A stretch of 64,000 nucleotides of DNA from Brevundimonas sp. (GCF_030682035.1 NZ_JAUXQZ010000046.1:50877-114876); one strand, 5' to 3'. Positions 46,216 through 55,526 are shown, counted from the stretch's first letter. Translations and numbers: made by a program. The notes: generated by a model from the letters alone, not told the origin.

Positions 46216-46347
46216 GTCTCCTCCCTGTTGCGAAGCAATGGGGAGGTGGCTCGACGGCGTAGCCGGCGAGACGGAGGGGTTGGCGGCGGCCGCTTCGCCC
46301 CTCCACCGCTACGCGGTCCCCCTCCCCATCTGCGATGGGGAGGAGAC
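46216..46347. repeat. Dispersed palindromic repeat, family A, copy 6
   Basis: A 132-bp element with the ends GTCTCCTCCC and GGGGAGGAGAC and the internal CCCCTCCACCGCTACGCGGT. It fills the convergent gap between the hydrolase and grpE stops and leaves only 2 bp free on each side. Confidence 0.85.
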
Positions 46348-46349
46348 GA

Positions 46350-46976
46350 CTACGCCTTCTGGTCGAAATTCCCGCCGGTGGCGCCGGCTGCGACATAGGC
46401 CGCATTGCCCGCCGCCGCGCCGGAGCCCTTGGCCGCGACCACCACCATGGCCGGACGCACCGTGCGGCCGAACAGGGCGTAGCCGGCCTGCAGCGTCTGG
46501 ATCACCTGACCGCCCTGCACGCTGTCAGACACCTGTTCCATCATGGCCTGATGCAGGTGCGGGTCAAAGGCCTCGCCCGGCTCGGGTGCGACGCGCTTGA
46601 GATTATTGCTCTCAAATGCGTGGAGCAGCGATTTCTGCGTCAGCTCCAGCCCCGTGACCAGGCCGGCCTCACCGGCGTCGGCGTCCTTCGGGGCGGCCTG
46701 AAGCGCCCGCTCCAGATTGTCCGCGACGCCCAGCAGGTCGCGGGCGAAGCGCTGGATGGCGTAGGCGCGGGCGTCGTTGGACTGGGTCTCCGCGCGCTTC
46801 TTCGTATTCTCGGCCTCGGCCACGGCGCGCAGGGCGCGGTCCTTCCACTGGTCGCGCTCGGCGATCAGGGCGTCGATCGGGCCCATGCCGTCGTCGTCAT
46901 CGCCCGGGTGTGAATCCAGACCGGCCTCGGCGTTGGCTTCGGCTTCATCGTCAAAGTCGTTCTGTATGTCGCTCAA
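46350..46976 (-). CDS. grpE: Nucleotide exchange factor GrpE
   Basis: GrpE releases ADP from DnaK. The 208-residue product has an acidic N-terminus, a long coiled coil ([20 protein letters not shown]) with the family motif [16 protein letters not shown] near residue 80, and the C-terminal beta wing ([27 protein letters not shown]). It starts with TTG at 46976, overlapping the hrcA stop by four bases, so it is translationally coupled to hrcA. Confidence 0.94.
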   Translation of the reverse strand: MSDIQNDFDDEAEANAEAGLDSHPGDDDDGMGPIDALIAERDQWKDRALRAVAEAENTKKRAETQSNDARAYAIQRFARDLLGVADNLERALQAAPKDADAGEAGLVTGLELTQKSLLHAFESNNLKRVAPEPGEAFDPHLHQAMMEQVSDSVQGGQVIQTLQAGYALFGRTVRPAMVVVAAKGSGAAAGNAAYVAAGATGGNFDQKA

Positions 46977-48067
46977 GTCTCTTGTCCGTCCAGTATCCGG
47001 CCCAGCACCCGGGCGGTGTAGTCCACCAACGGGATGATACGGGCATAGTTCAGTCGCGCGGGTCCGATCACGCCGATGGCGCCCAGAACCCGCTGTCGGC
47101 CCGTCATATAGGGCGCCGCGATCACGGCGGAACCCGAAAGCGAAAACAACCGTGTCTCCGCCCCGATAAAGATGCGCACCCCTTGCGCCGTCGAGACCCC
47201 GTCCAGCAGGCCGATCAGCTGTTCCTTCTGCTCAAGGTCGTCGAACAGGATGCGGACCTTTTCCAGATCCTCGGCCGTCTCGCGGTCGTGCAACAGATTG
47301 GCCCGGCCGCGTACGATCAGCGACCGCTCGCGCTCGGCCCCGCCGGACCATGCGGCCATGCCGTCCTCGACCAGCCGGGCGGCGGCGGCGTCCAGCTCGC
47401 GGCGGGCGGCGTCCAGTTCGGTGCGCATCTCGGTGCGCGCCTCGTGCAGGGGCCGGCCCTTGAGCCGGGCGTTGAGGAAGTTGGAGGCCTCGGTCAGGGT
47501 CGAGGGCGTCACCCCCGCCTTCAGCGGCATCAGCCGGTTCTCGACCGAGCCGTCGTCGCCGACCAGCACGGCCAGCGCCTGATTGTGGCCGAGGGCGACG
47601 AACTCCACATGCTTGACCCCGGCCTCTCGGATCGGGCTGGCGACGATGCTGGCGCCGCCGGCCAGGCCTGACAGCAGGCTGGAGGCCTCGTTCAACGCCT
47701 CGTCGAAACTGCGCCCGCGCCCGGCCAGCCTCGCGTCGATCTCGCGCCGCTCTTCCGCCCCGACATCGCCGATCTCCAGCAGGCCGTCGACGAACAGGCG
47801 CAGGCCCGCATGGGTGGGGATCCGGCCCGCCGAGGTGTGAGGCGACCCCAGCAGTCCCGCCATGGTCAGATCCTGCATGGTGTTTCGGATCGAGGCCGGG
47901 GACAGGGCGATACCGGTTTGCGACAGGGTGCGCGACCCCACGGGCTCTCCGGTCTGCAGATAGCTCTCGACGATCCGACGAAAGATGTCGCGCGCTCGCT
48001 CGTCCAGCGCGGCGAGGCCAGCGGCGCTGCCGCCGAACGGCGAAGGGTTGGGGGCATACAGGCTCAC
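46973..48067 (-). CDS. hrcA: Heat-inducible transcription repressor HrcA
   Basis: HrcA represses chaperone genes by binding CIRCE elements. The 364-residue product has the N-terminal winged-helix ([20 protein letters not shown], then [12 protein letters not shown]), the [18 protein letters not shown] segment and a GAF-like C-terminal domain. The GTG at 48067 gives [13 protein letters not shown]; the frame is open far upstream but without similarity. hrcA-grpE with divergent rph is the usual order. No CIRCE site was seen in this window. Confidence 0.94.
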   Translation of the reverse strand: MSLYAPNPSPFGGSAAGLAALDERARDIFRRIVESYLQTGEPVGSRTLSQTGIALSPASIRNTMQDLTMAGLLGSPHTSAGRIPTHAGLRLFVDGLLEIGDVGAEERREIDARLAGRGRSFDEALNEASSLLSGLAGGASIVASPIREAGVKHVEFVALGHNQALAVLVGDDGSVENRLMPLKAGVTPSTLTEASNFLNARLKGRPLHEARTEMRTELDAARRELDAAAARLVEDGMAAWSGGAERERSLIVRGRANLLHDRETAEDLEKVRILFDDLEQKEQLIGLLDGVSTAQGVRIFIGAETRLFSLSGSAVIAAPYMTGRQRVLGAIGVIGPARLNYARIIPLVDYTARVLGRILDGQET

Positions 48068-48124
48068 GGTTTCAGGATAAGCAGCGCCGCCGCCCCGTCC
48101 AAGCGGCATCCGAGGAAATCGCGC

Positions 48125-48850
48125 ATGACCACCCCCCGTCCCTCCGGCCGCACCCCCGAACAGCTCCGCGCGGTGACGCTGGAAACCGGCGTCAACCGCT
48201 ACGCCGAGGGCTCGTGCCTCGTCACCTTCGGCCATACCAAGGTGCTGGTGACGGCCTCGGTCGAGGAAAACGTCCCCGGCTGGATGCGCGGCAAGGGCGC
48301 GGGCTGGGTCACGGCCGAATACGGCATGCTGCCCCGCGCCACCCACACCCGCGGCCGCCGCGAGGCCGCCGCCGGCAAACAGAGCGGCCGGACCCAGGAA
48401 ATCCAGCGACTGATCGGCCGGTCGTTGCGCGCCGTGGTCGATCTGAAAGCGCTGGGCGAGCGTCAGGTGGTGCTGGACTGCGACGTCATCCAGGCCGACG
48501 GCGGCACGCGCACGGCCGCGATCACCGGGGCCTGGGTCGCGATGGCCTCGGCCTTCGACTATCTGCGCGCCGAGGGCGTGCTCAGGAGCGACCCGATTCT
48601 CGACCAGGTCGCGGCGGTGTCGTGCGGCGTCTGCAACGACCAACCGGTGCTGGACCTCGACTATGAGGAGGACTCCAACGCCGAGGCCGATTCAAACTTC
48701 GTCCTGACCGGCGCGGGCGCGATCGTCGAAATCCAGGCCACGGGCGAGAAGCGCGGCTTCTCCCGCGCCGAATTCGACCGCCTGTTCCAGCTGGCGGAGG
48801 GGGGGTGCGCCGAACTGTTCGCCCTGCAGCGGGCCGCTCTGGGCCGCTGA
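48125..48850 (+). CDS. rph: Ribonuclease PH
   Basis: RNase PH trims the 3' ends of tRNAs phosphorolytically. The 241-residue product has [38 protein letters not shown] and the catalytic segment [27 protein letters not shown] lies before the ATG. The longer upstream frame overlaps hrcA and is not part of the gene. Divergent from hrcA with 57 bp between the starts. Confidence 0.96.
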   Translation: MTTPRPSGRTPEQLRAVTLETGVNRYAEGSCLVTFGHTKVLVTASVEENVPGWMRGKGAGWVTAEYGMLPRATHTRGRREAAAGKQSGRTQEIQRLIGRSLRAVVDLKALGERQVVLDCDVIQADGGTRTAAITGAWVAMASAFDYLRAEGVLRSDPILDQVAAVSCGVCNDQPVLDLDYEEDSNAEADSNFVLTGAGAIVEIQATGEKRGFSRAEFDRLFQLAEGGCAELFALQRAALGR

Positions 48851-48918
48851 TCCGGGCGCTGATGCTTCCGTAGCGAGGCGAACCGTGCCTATGCTGCCGC
48901 TTCTCGCGACCGATCGGA

Positions 48919-49290
48919 ATGCCCATGCGCCGGACCGTAATCGCCCTTCTGGCCGTGACCGCGTTGGTCGCCGGTTGTGAACGCCCCGCTGAAGCGCCGG
49001 CGGATGAGCCCGCTGCCGCGGCGGCCCCTGAAATGCCCGCCGATGCGCCGCCGCAGGAGGAGGTCGATCCTGCCGTGGCCATGACGCCCGTAGGCGCGCC
49101 GGTCTCCTGTTTGAACGACATCGGGGCCGAGGCGGCGCAGCGGCTTGTGGATCGGTGCATCGCGGTCAGCCCCGCCACCCGCCCGCCGTGCAACGTCGCC
49201 AACCCCTGCGAGATGATCCAGGGCGAGATCGACCGGTCCTGCGAAATGTATGCGCCCGGCGAGGCGAAACCCTCGGAATGCGCGGCCTGA
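48919..49290 (+). CDS. Small lipoprotein of unknown function
   Basis: A 123-residue predicted lipoprotein (lipobox VAGC after ALLAVTALVAGC), then an alanine/proline/glutamate-rich linker and a short globular part with five cysteines (VSCLNDIG, DRCIAVS, PPCNVANPC, RSCEMY, SECAA), suggesting disulfides in the periplasm. No family recognised. Two ATGs (48919 and 48925) are possible starts. Confidence 0.75.
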   Translation: MPMRRTVIALLAVTALVAGCERPAEAPADEPAAAAAPEMPADAPPQEEVDPAVAMTPVGAPVSCLNDIGAEAAQRLVDRCIAVSPATRPPCNVANPCEMIQGEIDRSCEMYAPGEAKPSECAA

Positions 49291-49348
49291 CGCCCGTCCC
49301 GGACGCCGTTTAACGGTTCCTGTACCCCCGACCGCTAGTCTGCGGGCC

Positions 49349-50491
49349 ATGACGCCGGTTCCGACGCCCCCCGATCTCCGCGCCCTCACCACCCTGCGGT
49401 TCCTCGCGGCCCTGTGGGTGGTGCTCTACACCGCCTGGCCCCATCTGGATGTCGGCTTCGTCCCCGTGGCGGTGACCAAGGGCTATCTGGGCGTCGAGAC
49501 CTTCTTCATCCTGTCGGGCTTCATCCTCAGCCACGTCTATCTCGAGGCGGCGGGCGAGAAGCGGTTCAGCTACGGCGGTTTCCTGTGGGCGCGGCTGGCG
49601 CGGGTCTATCCCCTGCATCTGGTCACCCTGTTCGGCATGATCGGCCTGGGGCTCGCCGCCGGCGTCGCCGGTCTGAGCATCGACGGCAGCCTGACCGACT
49701 GGCGGGCCCTGCCGGCCAATCTGACCCTGACCCACGCCTGGGGGCTGGCCCCCAGCTCGGCCTTCAACCATCCGTCCTGGTCGATCTCGGCCGAATGGGC
49801 GGCCTATCTCAGCTTCCCCGCCTTCGCCTTCGTCGCCTGGCGGCTGCGTGACCGCCCGGTGCTGGCGACGGCGCTGGCCGCGGCCTTCGCGCTCGGCCTC
49901 TACGCCGCCTTCGAGCCGCTGGCCGGCTATTCCCTGACCGAGGCCACCTTCCGCTGGGGCGCGCTGCGGATCGTTCCCTGCTTCGCCCTCGGTTGCGTGC
50001 TCTATCTCATCCATCGCCGCGGCGGCGTGCCCTTCGCCGGCCCGGTTGCCCTCATCAGCGGCGCGGCCGTGTTGGCCAGCGCCTCTCTCGGCCTGTGGGA
50101 CGCAATCACCGTGCTTGCCGCAGGCGGACTGATCCTCGGCCTCGGTTCCCTGGACAACACCCGCGCGGGCGTTCTGGGCTCGAAGGCCGGGGTCTATCTC
50201 GGCGAGATCAGCTATTCGATCTACATGGTCTGCGCGCCCGTCCTGCTGCTGACCACCAATGTCGCCGCGCGCCTGACCGGGGCGGACGACAAGCGGTTTC
50301 ACATCATTGTGTGGTTGGCGCTGGTGGCGGCGATTCCCGTCGCGGCCATGATCACCTACCACCTCGTCGAACGCCCGGCCCGCAAGGCTTTGAGAGGGAT
50401 CGCAAAACGGCGCACAGGCCACTCAGCCGCGGCGAAAGCGCGCACGGACTCGCCTGAAAGGGTTCTTCAACCCTCGGAAACTATCGTCTAA
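49349..50491 (+). CDS. Acyltransferase 3 family membrane protein
   Basis: A 380-residue integral membrane protein with about ten helices. It has the family N-terminus LRALTTLRFLAALWVVLYTAW (normally followed by a histidine), GVETFFILSGFILSHVY, RLARVYPLHLVTL and NHPSWSISAEWAAYLSFP. Such proteins O-acylate surface or secreted glycans, and the histidine usually present in the first helix seems replaced here. Start chosen at 49349 (MTPVPTPPDLRALTTL); the frame is open upstream inside the preceding gene. Confidence 0.88.
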   Translation: MTPVPTPPDLRALTTLRFLAALWVVLYTAWPHLDVGFVPVAVTKGYLGVETFFILSGFILSHVYLEAAGEKRFSYGGFLWARLARVYPLHLVTLFGMIGLGLAAGVAGLSIDGSLTDWRALPANLTLTHAWGLAPSSAFNHPSWSISAEWAAYLSFPAFAFVAWRLRDRPVLATALAAAFALGLYAAFEPLAGYSLTEATFRWGALRIVPCFALGCVLYLIHRRGGVPFAGPVALISGAAVLASASLGLWDAITVLAAGGLILGLGSLDNTRAGVLGSKAGVYLGEISYSIYMVCAPVLLLTTNVAARLTGADDKRFHIIVWLALVAAIPVAAMITYHLVERPARKALRGIAKRRTGHSAAAKARTDSPERVLQPSETIV

Positions 50492-50528
50492 GGCTAGCGG
50501 ACTGAAACAGGTCGGGACCTACGTCAGC

Positions 50529-51053
50529 ATGATGAAACGGCTCACAGCCGCTGTGGTTGCAGCGACCCTCGGATTTTCTGCGCTGGGCTATGCGCCCGCC
50601 GCGAAGGCCGATGAGCCTTACTGGCAGTGCGTGACCTTCGCCCGCATGTTCTCGGGCATCAACATCTTCGGCGACGCCCTGACGTGGTGGCGTCAAGCCG
50701 AGGGCCGGTTCCGCACCGGCGGCCGGCCCGAGACCGGTTCGGTGCTCGCCTTTCAGCCCAGCGGCCGCATGACGCGCGGCCACGTCTCCGTTGTCTCCGA
50801 AATTCTGACCGACCGCGTCATCCGCGTGACCCACGCCAACTGGGGCGGTTCTCGCGGCCGGGTCGAGGAAAACGTGACGGTCGTCGATGTCTCGCATGAC
50901 GGCGATTGGACTGCGGTCAAGGTCTGGTACAACCCGATTCATGACCTCGGCACGTCCGTCTATCCGACCTACGGCTTCATCTACAAAGCCCCGACGCTGC
51001 CGTCCGACGGCGTGCTCATGGCCGCGGCGCCGGCCTCCAACGGCCAGCCCTGA
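50529..51053 (+). CDS. CHAP-domain secreted peptidase/amidase
   Basis: A 174-residue protein with a Sec signal peptide (LTAAVVAATLGFSALGYAPA, cleavage near AKA-DE) and a CHAP domain: nucleophile cysteine in YWQCVTFARMFSG (about residue 34), histidine in TRGHVSVVSEI, and THANWG. CHAP enzymes cut peptidoglycan peptides; the role here (wall remodelling) is inferred. The start may be 50529 or the adjacent ATG at 50532. Confidence 0.88.
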   Translation: MMKRLTAAVVAATLGFSALGYAPAAKADEPYWQCVTFARMFSGINIFGDALTWWRQAEGRFRTGGRPETGSVLAFQPSGRMTRGHVSVVSEILTDRVIRVTHANWGGSRGRVEENVTVVDVSHDGDWTAVKVWYNPIHDLGTSVYPTYGFIYKAPTLPSDGVLMAAAPASNGQP

Positions 51054-51080
51054 CCGACAGGCCCTGGTCGGGGTCCTCGC

Positions 51081-52040
51081 ATGATCCGCGTCTATCGTTC
51101 CGGCTGCACGGCTTGCGAGCCGTCCACGGTTGATGTTTCGGACTGGGCGCTCCCGCCGGACGCGATCTGGATTGATCTGATCGAACCGACGCGCGGGGAA
51201 GACATCGCCGTCGAAAAAGCGCTGGGACTGTCCATTCCGACGCGCGAGGAGATGGCCGAGCTGGAGGCCTCCAGCCGGATCTATCGCGAGAACGGCGCCA
51301 CCTACGCCACCGCCGACATCATCACCCATGGCGACGACCCGCTTCCGGGGGTCGAACCGGTCACGTTTGTCCTGACCGACGGTCCTCTGGTGACCATTCG
51401 CTACGCTGACCCAAAACCCTTCGCCCTGCTGATCGACAAGCTGGAGCGGGAGCCCGCCCTCTGCGCGTCCGGGACGGACATGTTCCTGAACCTGATGGAG
51501 GCGGTGATCGACCGAGCCTCGGACATCCTGTCCAGGAACGTCTCGCGCGTCGAAGCCATCGCCGGCCACGTCTTTTCCGGCAAGAAGGCGGTGGGGTTCG
51601 ACAAACTGATCACCCAGCTGGGCCAGGCCCAGATGGCCAACGCCCGCATCGAACAGAGCCTCGCCGGCCTGTCACGCATCTTCGCCTTTATCGGCGTGGA
51701 CGAGCGGGCCGACACGGATGACGCCCGTGCCCATCTGCGGTCGCTCAGTCGCGACGCTGAAAGCCTGATGGCGCACAACCACTCGGTCGCGGCCTCGATC
51801 AATTTCCAGCTCTCGGCGGCGCTGGGCCTGATCAACATCGAGCAGTCGTCGATCATCAAGATCTTCTCCGTCGCGGCCGTCGCCCTGCTCCCGCCGACCC
51901 TGATCGCCTCCATCTACGGCATGAATTTCGAATTCATGCCCGAACTGTCCCAGCCGTGGGGCTATCCGGTCGCCCTGGTCGCCATGGTGGTGTCGGTCAT
52001 GGTCCCGCTGGCCTGGTTCAAGCGCCAAGGCTGGCTTTAA
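51081..52040 (+). CDS. CorA-family divalent metal ion transporter
   Basis: A 319-residue protein with a large cytoplasmic N-terminal domain, a long stalk helix and two C-terminal transmembrane helices joined by the signature YGMNFEFMPEL (GMN). The end, WFKRQGWL, is typical. Substrate is probably Mg2+ (or Ni2+/Co2+). It is 27 bp after the CHAP gene on the same strand. Confidence 0.92.
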   Translation: MIRVYRSGCTACEPSTVDVSDWALPPDAIWIDLIEPTRGEDIAVEKALGLSIPTREEMAELEASSRIYRENGATYATADIITHGDDPLPGVEPVTFVLTDGPLVTIRYADPKPFALLIDKLEREPALCASGTDMFLNLMEAVIDRASDILSRNVSRVEAIAGHVFSGKKAVGFDKLITQLGQAQMANARIEQSLAGLSRIFAFIGVDERADTDDARAHLRSLSRDAESLMAHNHSVAASINFQLSAALGLINIEQSSIIKIFSVAAVALLPPTLIASIYGMNFEFMPELSQPWGYPVALVAMVVSVMVPLAWFKRQGWL

Positions 52041-52104
52041 GGCCTGCGACGGGCTTGACCCCCGACCCGCCTCCGCGCTTTCTGGCGCCAACCCCGGAGT
52101 CCCC

Positions 52105-52563
52105 ATGCGTTCCGCATTCGCCGCCCTCGCCGCCCTCGCCGTTGCCCTCGCCGCGTGTTCGCCGGCCGAAGAACCCGCGCCACCGCCTGAGGCGCCCGAG
52201 CCGGCGCCTGTGCTCGGCGGGGTCGATCTGGCCCAGCCGGTCCGCGCCCTCGGAACCGAGCCGTTCTGGAGCGTCGAACTGACCGGGACGGAGATGGTCT
52301 ATACGACCCCCGAACCGCCCGGGCAGCGCGCCCCCCAGCCCAATCCGGTGGTCCGGGGCACGACAGCGACCTGGGAGGCGGAAACCGCCGACGGGACCGA
52401 CCTGAGCGTCACCCTTGTCGCGACGGAGTGCTCCGACGGCATGAGCGACCGGACCTATCCGCTGACGGCCATGGTCAAAATCGGTGATCAGGAACTGACC
52501 GGCTGCGCCGCCTCGTCCGCCGCCGTCATGTCTACCGGCGAAAGCCGCCCGGTCGTCGAATAG
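52105..52563 (+). CDS. COG3650-like lipoprotein
   Basis: A 152-residue predicted lipoprotein with the lipobox LAAC, a proline-rich linker and a domain beginning RALGTEPFWSVELTGTEMVY, the hallmark of COG3650 membrane-associated proteins. Two cysteines (ATECSDGMSDRTYPL and GCAAS) are conserved in such proteins. Function unknown. Confidence 0.82.
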   Translation: MRSAFAALAALAVALAACSPAEEPAPPPEAPEPAPVLGGVDLAQPVRALGTEPFWSVELTGTEMVYTTPEPPGQRAPQPNPVVRGTTATWEAETADGTDLSVTLVATECSDGMSDRTYPLTAMVKIGDQELTGCAASSAAVMSTGESRPVVE

Positions 52564-52567
52564 GGCC

Positions 52568-53026
52568 TCAGCCCGCCGCCGGATCCCGCAAGGTCCGCAT
52601 CGCCCCCAGCCGGGCGAGGGCGATAGTCAGAGCCTTGCGCCGCGCCGGAGCCAAGGGTGAGGTGGGCGCATCACGCAACACCGCCCCGCCGAATCCGTCG
52701 GCGACGATTAATCCGGGCTCGTCAGGCAATATGTTGCTGGGAAACTCGGGCGCGACGGCGAAATAGAAGGCGTCGCAGAACGGTCCGTACTCGCCCCATT
52801 TGCGATCGACCCGATAGTCCTCCGCGCCTGACTTGACCTCGCAGATGACGATGTCCCCGCGCGGGCCCAGCGCCATGACATCGGCGCGGCGACCATTGGG
52901 CAGGCAGACCTCAAGCAGCGGCGCATAGCCGAGGTCGACCATCAGCCGCGCCGCGCCGCGCGTCACCGCCAGCGTCGTTTGCGACCGGCTGAAGACAAGG
53001 TCGATCTGGAGCAGGGCGGCGGCCAT
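52568..53026 (-). CDS. mmcB: MmcB-family DNA repair protein
   Basis: A 152-residue protein with a PD-(D/E)xK-like core: ADVMALGPRGDIVICEVKSG holds the acidic residue and ExK pair. In Caulobacter MmcB is a LexA-controlled protein needed for tolerance of mitomycin C. A LexA box lies at 53038-53052, twelve bases before the ATG, supporting the same regulation. It converges with the COG3650 gene (4-bp gap). Confidence 0.92.
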   Translation of the reverse strand: MAAALLQIDLVFSRSQTTLAVTRGAARLMVDLGYAPLLEVCLPNGRRADVMALGPRGDIVICEVKSGAEDYRVDRKWGEYGPFCDAFYFAVAPEFPSNILPDEPGLIVADGFGGAVLRDAPTSPLAPARRKALTIALARLGAMRTLRDPAAG

Positions 53027-53037
53027 GCCGCCTTTAT

Positions 53038-53052
53038 GTTCGGCATATGTTC
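53038..53052. promoter_or_regulatory. LexA (SOS) box upstream of mmcB
   Basis: GTTCGGCATATGTTC is an exact GTTC-N7-GTTC direct repeat, the LexA operator known from alphaproteobacteria. Its distance from the mmcB ATG (12 bp) places it over the promoter or transcript start. Confidence 0.85.
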
Positions 53053-53095
53053 CGATTTCAAGCCGCGGGGGGTCTCCGCAAGTGGTCGCTCGCGC

Positions 53096-53620
53096 CTATC
53101 GGCCCGTATGCACCACCGCGCCTGTGTTGAAGCCCAGGGCGCGGGCGCGGGCGAGCAGACGGGTGCGCTCGGCTTCGGACGGGCTCTGGCTGCGGTGCCA
53201 GACCCACCAGTCGGACTTGTTCGGGAGAGCCATGATGGCCCAGCTGTAGTCGGGCGCATGGTCCCAGACCCAATAGTTCTGCCCCGCCAGACCGCCCACG
53301 CCGAGCAGGCCCGTCAGGGTGAAGCGGAACCGGGCGTTGGTCCCCGGATCGGTGACGCGGGCATTGGCTCGCAAGGTCTCGACTACGCCGTCCGCGCGGC
53401 GGGTGCAGGTGACGGTGATGGAATAGCGGTTCGGCCGGTCCTGTGGATTGAAGTCGATCTGGGCCCGGCGGCAATCTTTCTGGGCGTCGTTTGGACTGCG
53501 CGATATCTCGAACCAGCGACCGTCGAACTGGTCCAGCACCACATCGCGCGACTGGGCCATAGCGGGCACGGCGACAGACATCAGGGCGGTGGCGATAAGA
53601 GCGGGTCGGATCGGATTCAT
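53096..53620 (-). CDS. Lipocalin-family protein (Blc-like), secreted
   Basis: A 174-residue protein with a Sec signal peptide (PALIATALMSVAVPAMA, cleavage before QS) and a lipocalin-like domain starting FDGRWFEISRSPNDAQKDCR (the GxW-like motif), with NYWVWDHAPDYSWAIMALPN in the middle and the final helix. Unlike E. coli Blc it lacks a lipobox cysteine. Binding of lipids or small hydrophobic molecules in the periplasm is inferred. Confidence 0.85.
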   Translation of the reverse strand: MNPIRPALIATALMSVAVPAMAQSRDVVLDQFDGRWFEISRSPNDAQKDCRRAQIDFNPQDRPNRYSITVTCTRRADGVVETLRANARVTDPGTNARFRFTLTGLLGVGGLAGQNYWVWDHAPDYSWAIMALPNKSDWWVWHRSQSPSEAERTRLLARARALGFNTGAVVHTGR

Positions 53621-53681
53621 CGGGCGTCCTCGGGTCGGCGTCTCGCCAAGATACGTCAGAACCCGCCGTGAGGTTGCCTTT

Positions 53682-54983
53682 TCAGAGAATAAACCGGCTC
53701 AGATCGGCGTCGCGCGCCAGCTCGGCGACCAGATCCCGTACGCGATCGCCGTCGAAGGCGACGGTCTGGCCGGCCAGGTCCGAGGCCTTGAAACTGGTTT
53801 CCTCCAGCACCCGCTCGATCACCGTCACCAGCCGCCGCGCGCCGATGTTCTCGACCGCGCCATTGGCCGCCACGGCTGCGTCGGCCAAGGCCTCGACCGC
53901 GTCCGGCGTGAAGGTCAGGGTCACATCCTCGGTGGCCAATAGCGCCTGGTTCTGGCGGATCAGGTTCGCCTCGGGCTCGGTCAGGATGCGCACGAAATCG
54001 TCTCGGGTCAGAGCCTTCAGCTCGACCCGGATCGGCAGACGCCCCTGCAGCTCGGGCAGCAGGTCCGAGGGCTTGGCCACATGAAACGCGCCCGAGGCGA
54101 TGAACAGCACATGGTCCGACTTCACCGGCCCATATTTAGTCGAGACAGTCGTGCCTTCGATCAATGGCAGCAGGTCGCGTTGAACGCCCTCGCGGCTGAC
54201 GTCGCCGCCCGAGCGATCCGACCGGCCGGCGACCTTGTCGATCTCGTCGATGAAGACGATGCCCTCGTTCTCGGCCAGCATCAGGGCTTCGGTGGTCAGG
54301 CTTTCCTGATCCAGCAGCCTGTCGCTCTCTTCGGTGATCAGGGGCGTTTGGGCGTCCTGGACCCGTAACTTGACGGTCTTCGTCCGTCCGCCGCCCAGCT
54401 TGCCCAGCATCTCCGACAGATTGATCATGCCGACATTGCCGCCGCCGGGGATGTCCAGCCCATGCATCGGCGAGGCTGTGTCGGCCAGCTGGAGCTCGAT
54501 CTCCTTGTCGTCCATCTCCCCCGACCGCAGCTTCTTGCGGAAGCTGTCGCGGGTGGCCGGCTGGGAGCCGGGACCGACCAAGGCGTCGAGTATCCGCTCC
54601 TCGGCCGCCGCTTCCGCCTTGGCCTTGACCCCGCTCCGCCGCTTGTCGCGCACCATGACCAGGGCCGCCTCGACCAGATCGCGCATGATCGAATCCACGT
54701 CGCGGCCGACATAGCCGACCTCGGTGAATTTGGTCGCCTCGATCTTTAGGAAGGGCGAACCGGCCAGCTTCGCCAGCCGCCGGGCGATCTCGGTCTTGCC
54801 GACGCCGGTGGGGCCGATCATCAGGATGTTCTTGGGCGTGACCTCGTCGCGCAGGTCGTCCGGCACCCGCTTGCGCCGCCAGCGGTTCCTCAGGGCCACG
54901 GCCACGGCGCGCTTGGCGTCGTCCTGGCCGACGATGAAGCGGTCGAGTTCGGAGACGATTTCGCGAGGGGAAAGGTCGGTCAT
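53682..54983 (-). CDS. hslU: ATP-dependent protease ATPase subunit HslU
   Basis: HslU (ClpY) is the AAA+ unfoldase of the HslUV protease. The 433-residue product has [24 protein letters not shown] at the N-terminus, Walker [18 protein letters not shown], Walker [12 protein letters not shown] and the C-terminal [11 protein letters not shown] tail that docks into HslV. hslV lies upstream on the same strand, but a 487-bp inverted-repeat module with another gene separates them. Confidence 0.96.
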   Translation of the reverse strand: MTDLSPREIVSELDRFIVGQDDAKRAVAVALRNRWRRKRVPDDLRDEVTPKNILMIGPTGVGKTEIARRLAKLAGSPFLKIEATKFTEVGYVGRDVDSIMRDLVEAALVMVRDKRRSGVKAKAEAAAEERILDALVGPGSQPATRDSFRKKLRSGEMDDKEIELQLADTASPMHGLDIPGGGNVGMINLSEMLGKLGGGRTKTVKLRVQDAQTPLITEESDRLLDQESLTTEALMLAENEGIVFIDEIDKVAGRSDRSGGDVSREGVQRDLLPLIEGTTVSTKYGPVKSDHVLFIASGAFHVAKPSDLLPELQGRLPIRVELKALTRDDFVRILTEPEANLIRQNQALLATEDVTLTFTPDAVEALADAAVAANGAVENIGARRLVTVIERVLEETSFKASDLAGQTVAFDGDRVRDLVAELARDADLSRFIL

Positions 54984-55019
54984 GGGGTTGAGATAGGGCG
55001 GAGGGCCGGGCTCCGGGAG

Positions 55020-55506
55020 GGCTGGTTCATCACGAAGGACACCAAGGGGGACACTAAGGACACGAAGGGGTCAGAGCACGAGGCGACGAAGGCCGCTCTT
55101 GAGCAATACAGTGTTGAAATTGATCAGGTAGCCCAAACGCACTCCGGAGAAGCGGAGGTAGGTCAGAACCTGGGCCGTATGGATCGACGCCAAGGCGTCG
55201 ATCGATTTGACTTCAATCACCACAGCCTCTTCGACCAAGAGATCGAGGCGATAGCCGACTTCCATGCGAACTTGGCCGTAGGCGACGGGCACGCCCACCT
55301 GACGTTCGACCTTGAGGCCAGCCTGCTGGAGCTCCTCTGCAAGGCAGGTTTCATAGACGGATTCGAGCAGTCCCGGACCCAGCGCCTTATGAACCGCGAA
55401 AGCGGCGTTCAGAACTGCCCGGCCGATACGCTCGGTGCTCCCCGGCAAGGGCGCGGTCTCTTCGTGTCCTTCGTGCATCCTTGGTGTTCTTTGTGATGAA
55501 CCAGCC
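55020..55506. mobile_element. Inverted-repeat-bounded module carrying one GxxExxY gene
   Basis: The 28-bp ends 55020-55047 and 55479-55506 are inverted repeats (26 of 28 identical, beginning GGCTGGTTCATCAC). Next to each end are further CACGAAGGA-type short repeats (55052-55070 on the left, 55460-55478 on the right). The whole 487-bp unit consists of little more than the repeats and one gene, and sits between hslU and hslV, which are normally adjacent. No target duplication was seen. No transposase is present, so it would be non-autonomous. Confidence 0.65.
55071..55478 (-). CDS. GxxExxY family protein (PD-(D/E)xK nuclease-like)
   Basis: A 135-residue protein with the signature GPGLLESVYETCL (GxxExxY), and a PD-(D/E)xK-like core VGYRLDLLVEEAVVIEVKSI, in which D and ExK are spaced as in such nucleases. 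The C-terminus is GYLINFNTVLLKSGLRRLVL. The biological role of this widespread family is not known. The ATG at 55478 is directly next to the inverted repeat and lacks a proper Shine-Dalgarno sequence; a TTG at 55526 right after the hslV stop would also be open and would translate the repeat. Confidence 0.85.
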   Translation of the reverse strand: MHEGHEETAPLPGSTERIGRAVLNAAFAVHKALGPGLLESVYETCLAEELQQAGLKVERQVGVPVAYGQVRMEVGYRLDLLVEEAVVIEVKSIDALASIHTAQVLTYLRFSGVRLGYLINFNTVLLKSGLRRLVL

Positions 55507-55526
55507 GTCGTCGGCCAAAGCCGCAA

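Noticed and set aside
43774..48124. A CIRCE element for HrcA near dnaK, grpE or hrcA
   Set aside because: Looked for TTAGCACTC with its inverted partner on both strands by eye; none seen.
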